The translations under genes and the position numbers were made by a program. Below are positions 24,713 to 34,284 of a stretch of 64,000 bases of DNA, piece after piece. Source of the DNA: Pyropia haitanensis (Eukaryota > Rhodophyta > Bangiophyceae > Bangiales > Bangiaceae); the NCBI GenBank assembly GCA_008729055.1, contig SDUX01000006.1:3026842-3090841 (forward strand), read 5' to 3'. How positions within the stretch are numbered: the stretch's first letter is position 1; each line of letters opens with the position of its first letter. Below the pieces are notes generated by a model. That model saw nothing but the letters and a program-made list of their open reading frames with translations, had not been told where the DNA came from and made no database searches.

Positions 24713-24909
24713 ACGCTCACCGTCCACAAGCGAGTGGTCGCGGCTGCCACCGCGCGACCGACACCGCCGCCGCCGCCCACCGCCGCCGCCGACGCGGGGC
24801 GGCGGCGCACAAACGCGCCGGCAGTGGCGGTGGCGGCGGCGGCGGTGGCGGCGGCGGGCACAAACGCGGCAGCGCCGGGGGACAGAGGGGCGGGGTGGGG
24901 GCCGCCCAT
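21323..24909 (-). CDS. Plastid-type DEAD-box (DEVD) ATP-dependent RNA helicase with RGGY repeats
   Basis: ATP-dependent RNA helicase. It starts at 24909 (MGGPHPAPLSPGAAAFVP), an Ala-rich, Arg-containing, acid-poor leader typical of a plastid transit peptide. An acidic patch follows (GDDDDDESDESDGSD), then the core: Q-motif region LHFGTLLEDD...RPTRVQAAAL, motif I SHTGTGKT, Ia PSRELAVQ, Ib TPGR, II LDEVD (not DEAD), III SAT, motif V region ATEVGARGLDVP, VI HRAGRCGRAG. At about 22370-22740 come about 14 GY[AS][ST]xRG units. The tail is basic Ala-rich and ends KKKHGKVPKRAPL...QQWVGNR; stop at 21323. One frame change falls at a G9 run, 24188-24196, between leader and Q motif, so one gene joining both parts is inferred. 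Likely rRNA maturation or translation in the plastid; the location is an inference. Confidence 0.85.
22370..22745. repeat. Coding tandem repeat, RGGYSSE/A units of the helicase
   Basis: A 21-base unit repeated about 14 times; on the plus strand it reads like GAGTAGCCGCCACGCTCCGAC. Central copies at about 22455-22540 are nearly identical, so recent expansion is likely. Encodes the RGG/GY low-complexity segment. Confidence 0.8.
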
Positions 24910-25989
24910 GGTGGGAGACGGCAACGGCGGGGACCGGGGGGTGGGCAGAGAGCTGGGCCGATGCAGGCGCGAGGAGCTCAGAGAGGGGAAGAAAAAGGAA
25001 CTGGTAAGAACAAGGGCGCGACGAGTTGCTGCTGGCCAATCCGTAAAGACGTCGGGGGAGTGGTCTTGACGACAGAGCAGCGGCCGGCCGGCGGTGTCGC
25101 AGGTCGGCGTCGGGGCGGACTCGGCCGCGGCGACCTCGTGGGTGGCCACCGCCACGGCCAAGGCGGCCGCCGACCGGCCGGCGCAGATCCGCACAAATTG
25201 GGCAAGCGGAGAATGCAAGCGGAGAATGCAACGATGGTGGGAGGACTTGCAACGGGCAAAACAGGCCAACTTGTGGAGCCAGCCACCACGGATCAACGCT
25301 GGCGCACGGGGGCACTCGATGGCCGCCGCCGTCGTGGCAAAGGGCTGTGCCTCCCGCCTCTCGCGCGCGGCTCGCAGCTGCGGCGGTTGCAGCGGTTCTG
25401 CAATCCGTAGCCCAGAGATTCCGGGTCGGCTGATCCCACGTGGCGCAGCGGGGACCGCGCGCCGCCGGCCGGCGTGGCCGCGCGGCCGCTGCGCGGCGCA
25501 GAGGAAAACGCGTCGGGCGTGCGCGGGGCGTGCGGGACGGCGGGCGCGCCGCCCGGTCGTCCCCCGTGACCCGTGCGCGACCCGCTGTGGGCGTGCGCCC
25601 GCAGGCGCGAACCGCCGTGTGCTCCGTCGGCCGGGCGCGCGGGATCCTCGACGTGCACGCAGTGGCAGTCGCGCAGCGGTGCGAGGGAGAGTGGAGCGCG
25701 TCGCCGCCGCTGCCGCTCCCGCGAGCGCCGCGCCCCGCCTACCTGTTTGCCCGCCCGCCGCGGCGTAGACGGTTGCCTACGTCCCCGTTGGCCGCCCGGA
25801 CATCCCGGCGGGGGGGTCGGGTTGGTGTGTCCGCCGGGCTGCCCCGCGATCCTGCGGCGGCCCATAGGCTTTTTTCCCGTTTGCTTTGCCCGCCCCCCCC
25901 CCCCCCTCGCCCGCCTTCTCTTTCGTCGCGGGTGACCCGCACGGTCCGGTGTCGTCTGCGGGAGGCGGTCCCCCGCATCGGCGGCCGCC
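24910..25989. promoter_or_regulatory. Divergent intergenic region, helicase (-) / Gly-Tyr-rich protein (+)
   Basis: About 1.08 kb shared by two divergent genes whose products both carry Gly/Arg/Tyr repeats. Moderately high GC with a CT-rich stretch and a run of about 14 C's at 25893-25906, close upstream of the right-hand start. No clear TATA box and no other gene. Confidence 0.4.
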
Positions 25990-27985
25990 ATGGCGTACAA
26001 CAATCGGGGCTATCACGATGACCGGGGTGGCTATGGCGGTGGCGGCGGCGGCAGCGCGTATGGCTCGCCGCCGCCTCGCCAAGGTGGCGGCTACGACGAC
26101 AGAGACAGCTTCGGCGGCGGCGGCGGCAGCGGCGGTGGCGGCGGCTACGGGTCACCGCATGGCGGGTATGGCGGCGGGGGCGGCAGCAACACCTACGCGC
26201 CGTCTTCTGGGGGCTACGCCGGCGGCGGCGGCTATGGAAACGCCCCCGCGTCGGCGTCGGCGGCGTACGGTGGCGGCAGCGGCCGCGGCGGGCATGGAGG
26301 GAGTGGCGGCGGGTACCGCGATGATGGGTATGGCCGGGGGGGGGGGGGGGGGGGCAGGGCGGCGGCTATGACGGATATGGCGGTGGGGGGGGGGGGGACA
26401 GGGCGGCGGGTATGACAACAGCCACGACGTCTACGGCGGCGGCGGCGGTGGCTGGGGTGACGACCGCGGTGGCGGCAACGGCTATGCGAACCGCGGCGGC
26501 GGCGGCGGCGGTAGTGGTGGCTACGACGACCGTGGCGGTGGCTACAACGACCGCGGCGGCGGCTACGATAACCGTGGTGGCAATGGTGGCTATGACAACC
26601 GCGGCGGCGGTAGCGGCAACGGCTATGACAGCCGCGGCAGGGGTGGCAACGGCTACGGCGGTGGGTATGATGACCGTGGCGGGTACGATGGGTATGAGAA
26701 CCGCGGCGGTGGTGGCGGTGGCGGCGGCGGGTATGACAACCGCGGCGGCTATGGGGGGTATGACGACCGCAGTGGGGGTGGTGGGTATGACAACCGCGGC
26801 GGGCAAACTGGCGGGTATGACAACCGCGGCCGCGGTGGCGGCGGCGGCGGCGGCGGCGGGTACGACAATTACGGCGGGCACAGTGGCTATGACGGCCGTG
26901 ACGGTGGCTATGACAACCGTGGTGGTGGTGGCTATGACGACCGCGGCCGCGGTGGCGGCAGCGGCGGCGGCGGCGGCGGGTATGACAGCCGCGGCGGGCA
27001 CAGTGGCTATGACGGCCGTGGCGGTGGCTATGACCACCGTGGTGGTGGTGGCTATGACAACCGTGGCGGTGGCGGCGGCGGCGGCGGCTATGACAACCGT
27101 GGCGGCAGCGGCGGCTATGACAACCGTGGCGGCGGCGGCGGCGGTGACGCCCGCGGCGGGTACGGCGCGAAGGGCGGTTGGGGTGGTGGTGGCGGCGGTG
27201 GCTGGGCCGGTGGCGGCGGGGGCGGCGACGGCGACTATGACCGGCAGGTGCGAGCGCCCAATCGTGACATGGATCGCACCGGCCGCGAGCAAGAGCCCCG
27301 CGACTTTGATCGCGGCCGCTCTCGGGACCGCGGGGGGGGGACGGGCTGGGGTGGTGGAGCCGGCGGCGGCGCGCCTGCCGCCGGCGGTGGTGGTGGCGGC
27401 AGCGGCGGTGGCGCAGCTGGGCCAGCCGCCACCTCCGGCGGGGCACCAGCAGGGGCACCCGGTGGGTACATGCCGCCCCGGCCATTGGCTCGGGTGGGCG
27501 GCGGGCCCGACCGCCCTGGCGGCCCTGGCGGCTCTGGCGCCCCTCCCGGTCGCGGCGGCTTTGCCGGCCGCGGTGGCATGGGCGGTGGCGGTGGCGGCTA
27601 TGGCGGCGGCCGCGGCGGCGGCGGCCGCGGCGGCGGCGGTGGTGACGGCGCCTCTGCGTCTAATGCCGCGAACCGGGGATCCCTCCAGCGGTGCACCGCG
27701 CGGCCCGCCGGGGTGTTTGGCCAGGGCGGCCGGCCGGGCGCACCCGGCCCCCAGGCGGAGTGTACGGTCGCGCTTACGGGCCTCCCCTCTGAGCCCGTCC
27801 CGCAAGCCACCCTCGAAGAGTTCTTTGGCAGGCTCGGGCCGCTCGCGCTCGGGGGGGGGGTCCGTGTGAACGGCGCAGACGTCAAGGTGGTGTACCACTC
27901 GGCGCTAGATGCGGGGCAGGCAAAACGCCTGCTGCCGGGCACGTCGGTGGTGGCGGGGGCGCCCAAGCTCGTGCTCCAGACCTAG
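25990..27985 (+). CDS. Gly/Tyr/Arg-repeat protein with a possible degenerate C-terminal RRM
   Basis: Starts MAYNNRGYHDDRGG. The first ~400 residues are Gly-rich with about 21 Y[D/N]xR units (mostly GYDNRGG), few hydrophobics and no Lys: an aromatic/Arg 'sticker' composition like FET-type or Gly-rich RNA-binding proteins. A charged segment follows (RAPNRDMDRTGREQEPRDFDRGRSRDR), then more Gly/Pro with RGG (PPGRGGFAGRGG). The last ~75 residues are ordinary sequence: ECTVALTGLPSEPVPQATLEEFFGRLGPL...ADVKVVYHSALDAGQAKRLL. This resembles a degenerate RRM with an RNP2-like VALTGLP but no clear RNP1. Stop TAG at 27983. Frame changes fall at a G19 run (26336-26354) and a G13 run (26385-26397); the same repeat continues across both. 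RNA binding and condensate formation are inferred from composition. Confidence 0.7.
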
Positions 27986-28618
27986 GCTGGTGTCGTGGGG
28001 GGTGGCATGGTGCTTTTGGCTGTCCGCTGTGCACCGCATCGTACCGCACTTGCACCCTGGTTGGCGTCTGGAGCGCCTTGTATGTTGTGCATTGTTCTTT
28101 TGGTGTGTGTTGCAAGTGCCGCACGGTTGGTTAATCGTTGTCCCACGTGCGTCTTGTATTTCCTGGGTCTACAGCGAAAGGATGGTCAGACTCCCAGGCC
28201 TCGTGTCATCACCGGGGTGCGTGTGCTGTACCAGTCACACTGGTGTGTCTCGCTGCAGGCCACAGGGTGTGCTCCTGGCTCGCTGGCACACTTGTCGTGT
28301 GCTTCCTTGCTTCTCATCACATTGGTGCCTCTTGCAGCTGCTCGCGCGCTTTCCGCACAGGTTGCGTCGCGCGCCCTCAGTGGTCTGTCGTATGGCCCAC
28401 GGATGTGGCTCTGTGATCAGGACAGTCACACACTGGGTAGCGATGGGTCGGCTCCAGATCTGACCGGGTGGCACCCTTCCAGGACCACGTGCTTGACGTA
28501 CGCCGAGGTCTGGATGCAGGACGGAGGGCATGGTCATGGTCATGTGCAGACGCTAACACAACGTGATAGCAGCATTTTGAACGTGGGGAGAAAGAAGAGA
28601 GAAGATAACAAAACGGAC
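27986..28618. other. Intergenic between convergent 3' ends, low GC
   Basis: 3' flanks of the Gly/Tyr-rich gene (+) and aldolase (-). Base composition is near balanced, with CTC/TTG-rich text at 28200-28400, a sharp drop from the gene on the left. Open frames show no family feature and no structured RNA is recognised. Confidence 0.5.
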
Positions 28619-30299
28619 TCACACCAACCGCAGCGGCTGCCAGTTGCGGGCCGACCCACCCGGCGACGGGTGCTCGCCGCTAAACTTGCCCTGTTGCGCC
28701 ATCGAGTTGGCCCGCGCCAGCTTGGTCAGCAGCGCCTGTGCCTCGTCCTTCTTCGCATCATCGCCTGCCCACAGCTTGAGCACCGCAATCTGGAGGGCGC
28801 GGCCGTATGAAAAGTTCCACGCAAACGACGCGCGCTTGCCTTCCTCAAGCGTGTTGAGCAGCTGCAGGTTGGCAGTGGCCTCGGCGTCCGACATGCCACC
28901 AGAGAGGAAGTGGATGCCAGGCATGGCGCCCGGCACACCGCGCATCATGGTCTGAATGGTGTACTTGGCCACCTCCTCGGCCGACACCTTCGTCGGGCAG
29001 TCGTTCCCGGGGTTGACCTGCAGCGCGGCAACAAGACCATAGATAAATGGAAGACAACCAGAACCGCAAAGACCGAGAAAAAGCCACAGTACCGAAGAAA
29101 TGTCAGAGTCGGGGTGTTTCATGAAGTGCACAAGGGCGCCAAAGGTACGGAAACGCACAGTATACACCACGTACTCAAGCACGTCGCCCACTTCCATGTT
29201 GTGTCACGCAGAGCACAAGTCACACGTACCATGTTGGGCTTGAGCAGCGCCGCGTCAAGGCACACGTCAAACTCATTGAGCGCCCGGAAGGTGAAGCTGA
29301 GCACCCGCTCGGTGTAATAGGCGGTCGTCTCAATGTCATGGTCCCCGTCCATGAGGATCTCGGGCTCCACAATCGGCACCAGCCCCGCAGCCTGGCTAAT
29401 TTGCGCGTACCGCGCGAGCGCGTGGGTGTTCTCCAGGATGGCCGCATCCGACGGCGCCCCGTCCTCCTTGCCAATCCGCATAACGGCGCGCCACTTGGCA
29501 AACCGGGCGCCCTGCGCATAGTAACGGGCGCAGCGCTCGGGAAGGCCGTCGAGGCCAGTGGTAGCTGTCTCGTTCTTGGTGCGGGGGAGGGCAGTAAGGC
29601 CCGTGTCCACCTTGATGCCGGCCATGATGCCTTGCTCCTTGAGCACATCCACAAACGGCTTGCCGTCGCCGGTCGACTGGAAAAGGGTCTCCTCAAACCT
29701 ACCAGTAGCGGCAAGGACGCCACACGCAGATGTATTCCATGGCCAAGAGCAAACTCACACCAACAGAGACGACGCGACAGTCAGAGACGTGGTCCCATGA
29801 TGTCCGACCAAACTGCATAGGTCATCACCACAGCCACAGAGCGCGTAGTAGACAGACCAGACCCTGTCTGTTCAACACAACCAATACGCCAGCTGAACTG
29901 GCAAGCAAGAACGTACATGATGCACCCAGAGATGTACTGACCCAGGTCCGGGGCTGTGTAGAGCAGCTCCCTCCAGCGGCGGCGGTTCGTCTCTGTGTTC
30001 TCCAGGTCCACCATCGCCAGCCGCTTGCCCGTTGTGCTGTTGCTCTCGTCCGACGCCATGATTCCCCGACCGTTGCGTGCAATATAGTTGGCCGTCGCCT
30101 TGAGCTCCTCCGCGTACGGGTTGGTGCGTTCAAAGACGCCCGCCTCAAAGGTCATCGTCGGCGCCGCGGCGGCAGGTGCCACGCGGGCAGCCACGACCGG
30201 CGCCGGCGCCCAGGAGCCATAGGCGCGGGACGCCGACACGGACGCGGGGGCCGTGCGGGTGAGCGACGGCGACACCGCCACGGGCACAAAGGCAGCCAT
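28619..30299 (-). CDS. FBA: Class I fructose-bisphosphate aldolase, plastid, three exons
   Basis: Cleaves or forms fructose 1,6-bisphosphate (and sedoheptulose 1,7-bisphosphate) in the Calvin cycle and gluconeogenesis. Exon 1 is 30299-29917, intron 29916-29699, exon 2 29698-29230, intron 29229-29018, exon 3 29017-28619. Both donors are GTACGT; acceptors are TAG and CAG; phases 2 and 0 fit exactly, giving 416 residues. The leader MAAFVPVAVSPSLTRTAP is a plastid-type transit peptide. Class I motifs: GIMASDESNSTTGKRL, GQYISG, FEETLFQST, GIKVDTGL (K157) and LLKPNM with the Schiff-base lysine at K281, then FLSGGMSDAEA and SFAWNFSYGRALQ. The C-terminus ends QPLRLV and lacks the terminal Tyr of cytosolic animal and plant enzymes. 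Its GC and complexity are more ordinary than those of its neighbours, as expected for a highly expressed gene. Confidence 0.95.
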
Positions 30300-31053
30300 G
30301 GTGAAGATGGGAGAAGAAGGCGGCGCTATACAGTTGGGTGCTGAGGGTCAGACAGCTACCTCGCCGCTCGTACCAAGCACCTTTCTCGGGACAATGGGCG
30401 ATGGGAGGATGAAGCTGCAACGTGGGGCTCGAGGCACCGTGTGAGGGACGGACCGGCTATCAGTTGTGCGGTGCCTCAGGCATCTCCCGAGCCACTGCAG
30501 CCAATGACACCGTGAGATGGGGGGCTGGTGAGCGATGCATTCGTGTGGTCACCAGCTCATCTGGCCAGAAATCTCCAATTGGCCTGATCCGTTGCATCCT
30601 AGGACAGTAGCACCCCTCAGAGGCCCACCGAGTCTGCAATGCCAAGGCAATCACGAGGCGCGCGGATCAACAAGGCCAGGGAACACGGGAAGCGCCGGCT
30701 GCGGGCTCCCAGTCGCACGAGGGAGACTGCTCAGAGAAAGCTACATACGTACGCTATGAGGAGAGCAAACATAAAATCATCACTGTAGGTGGTAAAGGAA
30801 GCAAAAGAAACTCAAGACAGCCATGGAACAGCTTCTACTGGCCACCAAAAGAGGTCCTCGGCACGAAACAGGGAGTAACAAGACAGACAGGAAGGGAAAG
30901 AGTGGAAGATAGAGGTAGAGTGAACAAAAAATAAATCACAAGGTAGGAAGAAAACGCCGCGACAGACCCCTGCCCGTACCACAAAAACAAACAAAATACA
31001 GCGGTCACGAGCACAGCCCTGCCCAGCCACCTGACACAGACCTCGCCGTCACC
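30300..31053. promoter_or_regulatory. Aldolase upstream region and Alba 3' flank
   Basis: Between two genes on the minus strand. The part near 30299 should contain the aldolase promoter; a CCAAT-type box (minus strand, ATTGG) lies near 30503-30507 and an AT-rich stretch at 30750-30990. That AT-rich, A-run-filled part lies downstream of the Alba stop. No gene or RNA recognised. Confidence 0.35.
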
Positions 31054-32125
31054 TCACCACCGACTCCCGTCGCCACCGTGCCGCCACTCCCCCCTCCCCG
31101 GCAGCATCGGGGGCGCGTAGCCCGGCTCCACCCGGTGTTCCGATAGGTCCGCCGCGAGGGTAATGACCAGCACTGGTAGGCGCGCCGGCTGCCGCCGCCG
31201 CCGCGCCGGCGGTGGCCCTAACCGCGGCGGCGCCACCACTACCCGACCGCCAGACGCCGCCGCGGCCGCCGCTGGAACAGACTGCAGCTGCGTCAGCACG
31301 GACAGCGTTGGAAGCAGGCGACGGAGGAGCTCGCTGACGGAGATGGCCTTTGCCATGGCTGCGCCGGTGGCGACCAGCGTGACTCCGCCACTCGAGCCAG
31401 GTGCCTAGAAGGTAGTACACAACGACGGGAATACCGCGCGGGCGCAAAAGCAGGAAGCGGGGTCCACAGCGTCGCCACAAGCCACAAGCCCACACCCCAG
31501 GTTCCACACCAGAGCGCAGCGTCAACGTGTCAATGGAGGCTCAAACGTTCAGACAGCGTGCGGCGGCCGCGCATCCAGGCCAAAACCTACGCCGCCCCTC
31601 CTCGTCGCCACCGACCGCCACCGACCCCTCTCACTACTCGGCGTGACCAACGCCCTTGGCCCACGCCCCCCGTCGCACCCGCCCATTCCCCGCCCCACCC
31701 CGCTCTTCCCCGTTGCCCTCCCGTCGCCCGTCCGCTCCGCCCCCCCCCCCACGGCTGGGAGACGGTGGCCGTCCAAAACAACTCGTCGCCCACGAGCGTA
31801 CCACCAGCAACGGCACCGCCGCGGTCACGTACGCCGCCACCGCCCCCCTACCCGTGACGGGCACGACGCGGCCGCCGGCCGGGGAGGGCGGCACCACCGC
31901 CGCGGCGACCGCCCATGGCGACGGTGGCACCGGTGCCTCCCGCCGCGGGGGCTGCTGCGAGGCCTGGCGTTGGGGGGGGTCGGGGGCGACCATCGGGGAG
32001 CAGCGGGGGTGGGGGGGAGTGAAGGTGGGGGGGGGTCGAGGGGGCACCGCGGGGGTGCCGCCTGGAAGAACGGCAACGTGTGCCGCAACGGGCGGGGAGG
32101 CTGACAGAGTGCCGCGAGCCGCCAC
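31054..32125 (-). CDS. Alba-domain nucleic-acid-binding protein, two exons
   Basis: Alba proteins bind RNA or DNA as dimers (RNase P/MRP subunits Rpp20/Rpp25, mRNA-binding Alba in plants and protists). Exon 1 ends at 31802 (donor GTACGC), intron 31801-31405, exon 2 31404-31054 (acceptor TTCTAG), phase 0. Across the junction the fold reads in order: beta1 GRVVPVTGRGAVAAYVTAAV (like the IRVTAQGRMRNYI strand-helix of Alba), VTLVATGAAMAKAISVSELL (the AxGxAIxKxVxVxEIL motif), RRLLPTLSVLTQLQSV, then LVITLAADL and EPGYAPPMLP, the usual ITLSxxxLDxxxxGYQPP end. The loop between is Ala/Arg/Pro-expanded. The start is uncertain: 32125 gives 224 residues, 31993 gives 180 and skips a low-complexity leader. 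The part carrying GAAMAKAIS...GDGSRW would look like a 100-residue orphan without splicing. Confidence 0.8.
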
Positions 32126-34284
32126 TGCCGACGGGGCCGAAGAGGGTACGCGGCCTCGGGGGCGGGACCGACAGAGTCAAACTCGACAAGAAGAGAGAGG
32201 GAGGCAGGGGGGGAAGGGGGGGTGACAGAGGCAAGGGTGGAACGGCGGATGATGTCGGAGGGGGCGCGGCGGCCCCCCGTCTTGACTCATGTGCTGGCCG
32301 GAATAGACCTTGGTGGGGGGGGGGGTGCAGGAGTGGAAGGAAGGGGCGGCCCCGTCGATCCCGTTGGCAGTCGTAGAGCCTTGCACGCCGGGGGGGGGGG
32401 AGGCGGAATGGGGCCTACACACCGGAAACGCGAATTAGGATGGGGATATCAACTCCATTGTCTGTTTCAAGTACTATCAATTTTACAGGCGGAAGACACG
32501 AAGCGCACGTGGCGGTCGGTCGGGTCGATCGATGAAACAGCGCAGGTGAAACGGCCCATCCGGTCGATTCGGGCTACTTTTCAAGACTGCCGCGCATCGT
32601 CGGCCGTTTGGACGACAGAGGAGCAGATTGAAAGACCCCCGAATCCATGGAGGATTTGCTTGCTTGACCGCCGACAGCACGAGCCTCGGCCTCCCAGAGC
32701 CCCGCGCAACCTTGGGTCCAACGTGTGGATCCATCCACCATCTATGGCGCACGTCACAGTAAATCTCAAGCCGAGATGGGCCCGTCTCACCCTGCTTCAT
32801 CTGACAGCTTCTCTGGTGTGGCTGCGCATCGTCAGCGACAGCGGGAATACGGACAGCCGTCCAAGACAGGCGAGGGGTGGCCCCCTGTCCCTCCCCAGGA
32901 GACGCCCCTGAATTGTTGCTGGCTGTCTTTTTTTTTCCTATAGATCCCCGCATAGGTCACCTACTGCATTCGAGACGGCTGTCCCTCTTTTCTCCCCAGC
33001 GAAGCGGCATGGCTGCCGCTTCGACGGGATCTCCGTGAGAGAGACGTGCCTGCTTCATTCTTCCGCGAGTCACTCGCGGGGAATGTTGGCCTCGCCGTGG
33101 GACCATCCGCGCATTGGGCAACAAAGAGGTATAGGCCCGCGCTATGTGTCAGGACATAGCGCCCCGGTTGCGATCCTTGGCGCACGCCTGGCCACAGCTA
33201 ACGCGGCCGTGGCGCTCGCCTGGGCGGCGCGCGGAGGTGCGTTCGCCAGGACGGCGACGGAGGCGCATACAAACGTTGACTTTGTACACTTCCGGTGTAT
33301 GATGGGGTGCGCTTGGTCGTCACAGAGGTGGTGGAGGCGGGCGACCGCGGCTCTCCAGCGGTGCCTTCCTGCCGCCCCTGCGCGGCACCCGCCTGGGCGG
33401 GTGCGCGCCCAGTACACCAACACCGAAACGGCCCAACAAGGTGCTGAGGCGAGAATGCGCTCGCGGGGGTGACTCGTCGAGGCCACTGCCACGCTGTGGC
33501 CTCTGCCTCACATCAGCTCTAGGCATGTCATCCGCTCTACAACGGCGCGCCACGATAGAGCCTTCCGCACCGGCCGTCCTATCATAGCGACGATTGCGTG
33601 CGCGGCCAAATAGGGACACGCACCCCTGATGGGAAGGCGCACAGCCAGAGGGGCGGTCAGGGGTCGGGTGTCAGGCCCGCTCCTCCACCCAATGGTGCTT
33701 CTCGTCCGGCCCGACCAACCGTGCACGACGCGGGGCTGTCCTTGCTGGCACGGGCGGTGCGATGGGGGGATGCGGCAAAGGAGCGGGATTGTCGCTCCTG
33801 CGCGCGCCGCCGCGCCGCGGTGTGGTGGGCCACTTGCCAGCGGGGTCCCAGGTGTTGGCCGTGGGTTGCCGGGCGGGCGTTCCCGGGCCGCCGCGGCACA
33901 CAGGCAGAGGGAGGTGTGGGGGTGCCGCCCTGACGCGGCCCCCCGCGGGTGGGGGAGGGGGTGTGTGCCGCCCTGTAACGGCCCCGCGCTTGCGGGGGTG
34001 CGCGGGTTCGCTTGCGCGCCTATATGAGGTCCACCACAGTGGCACGGCAATGGAGGACGCACACCCCACACTCCCGCATCACTCGCACCGCATACAATCA
34101 CCCCCTCCTTCCCCCCCTCCCATCCCTTCTTTTCTCTTCCACCGCCGAGAGCTCCTCCGCCGGTGCCGCACCAGGTGACCGCGGTCGCGCTGCGCCCCCC
34201 GCTCACGCAAGCACCGGAGTGCGCCCTCTCTTTGGCCCGCTGCCGCCGAGGACGTTTGAGGGCCGCCCTACCCCCACGATCGCC
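32126..34284. promoter_or_regulatory. 2.2-kb divergent intergenic region, Alba (-) / Nudix (+)
   Basis: Purine-rich G tracts at 32126-32410, then a lower-GC island at 32420-33560, then high GC up to the Nudix start. Frames in the island (for example minus strand 32953-32483) have a mixed composition but no domain I recognise. They may be remnants of a mobile sequence. A TATA-like CTATATGAG lies near 34020-34028. No RNA gene recognised. Confidence 0.4.
34020..34028 (+). promoter_or_regulatory. TATA-like element upstream of the Nudix gene
   Basis: CTATATGAG in GC-rich surroundings, about 260 bases before the Nudix ATG, followed by a CT-rich leader. Position and orientation suit a core promoter, but it is a single short match. 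Confidence 0.35.

Noticed and set aside
26412..27869. 485-codon frame of Ala/Thr/Val/Met repeats within the Gly/Tyr gene
   Set aside because: Frame-shifted reading of the GYDNRGG repeat; the true frame gives Tyr/Arg/Gly units continuous with both flanks.
28000..28600. Possible structured RNA or tRNA between convergent genes
   Set aside because: No tRNA boxes (for example GGTTCGA) or cloverleaf could be traced by eye here or elsewhere in the window.
32483..32953. Minus-strand 156-codon frame in a low-GC island
   Set aside because: Mixed composition looks gene-like at first, but there is no motif, start context or splice support.
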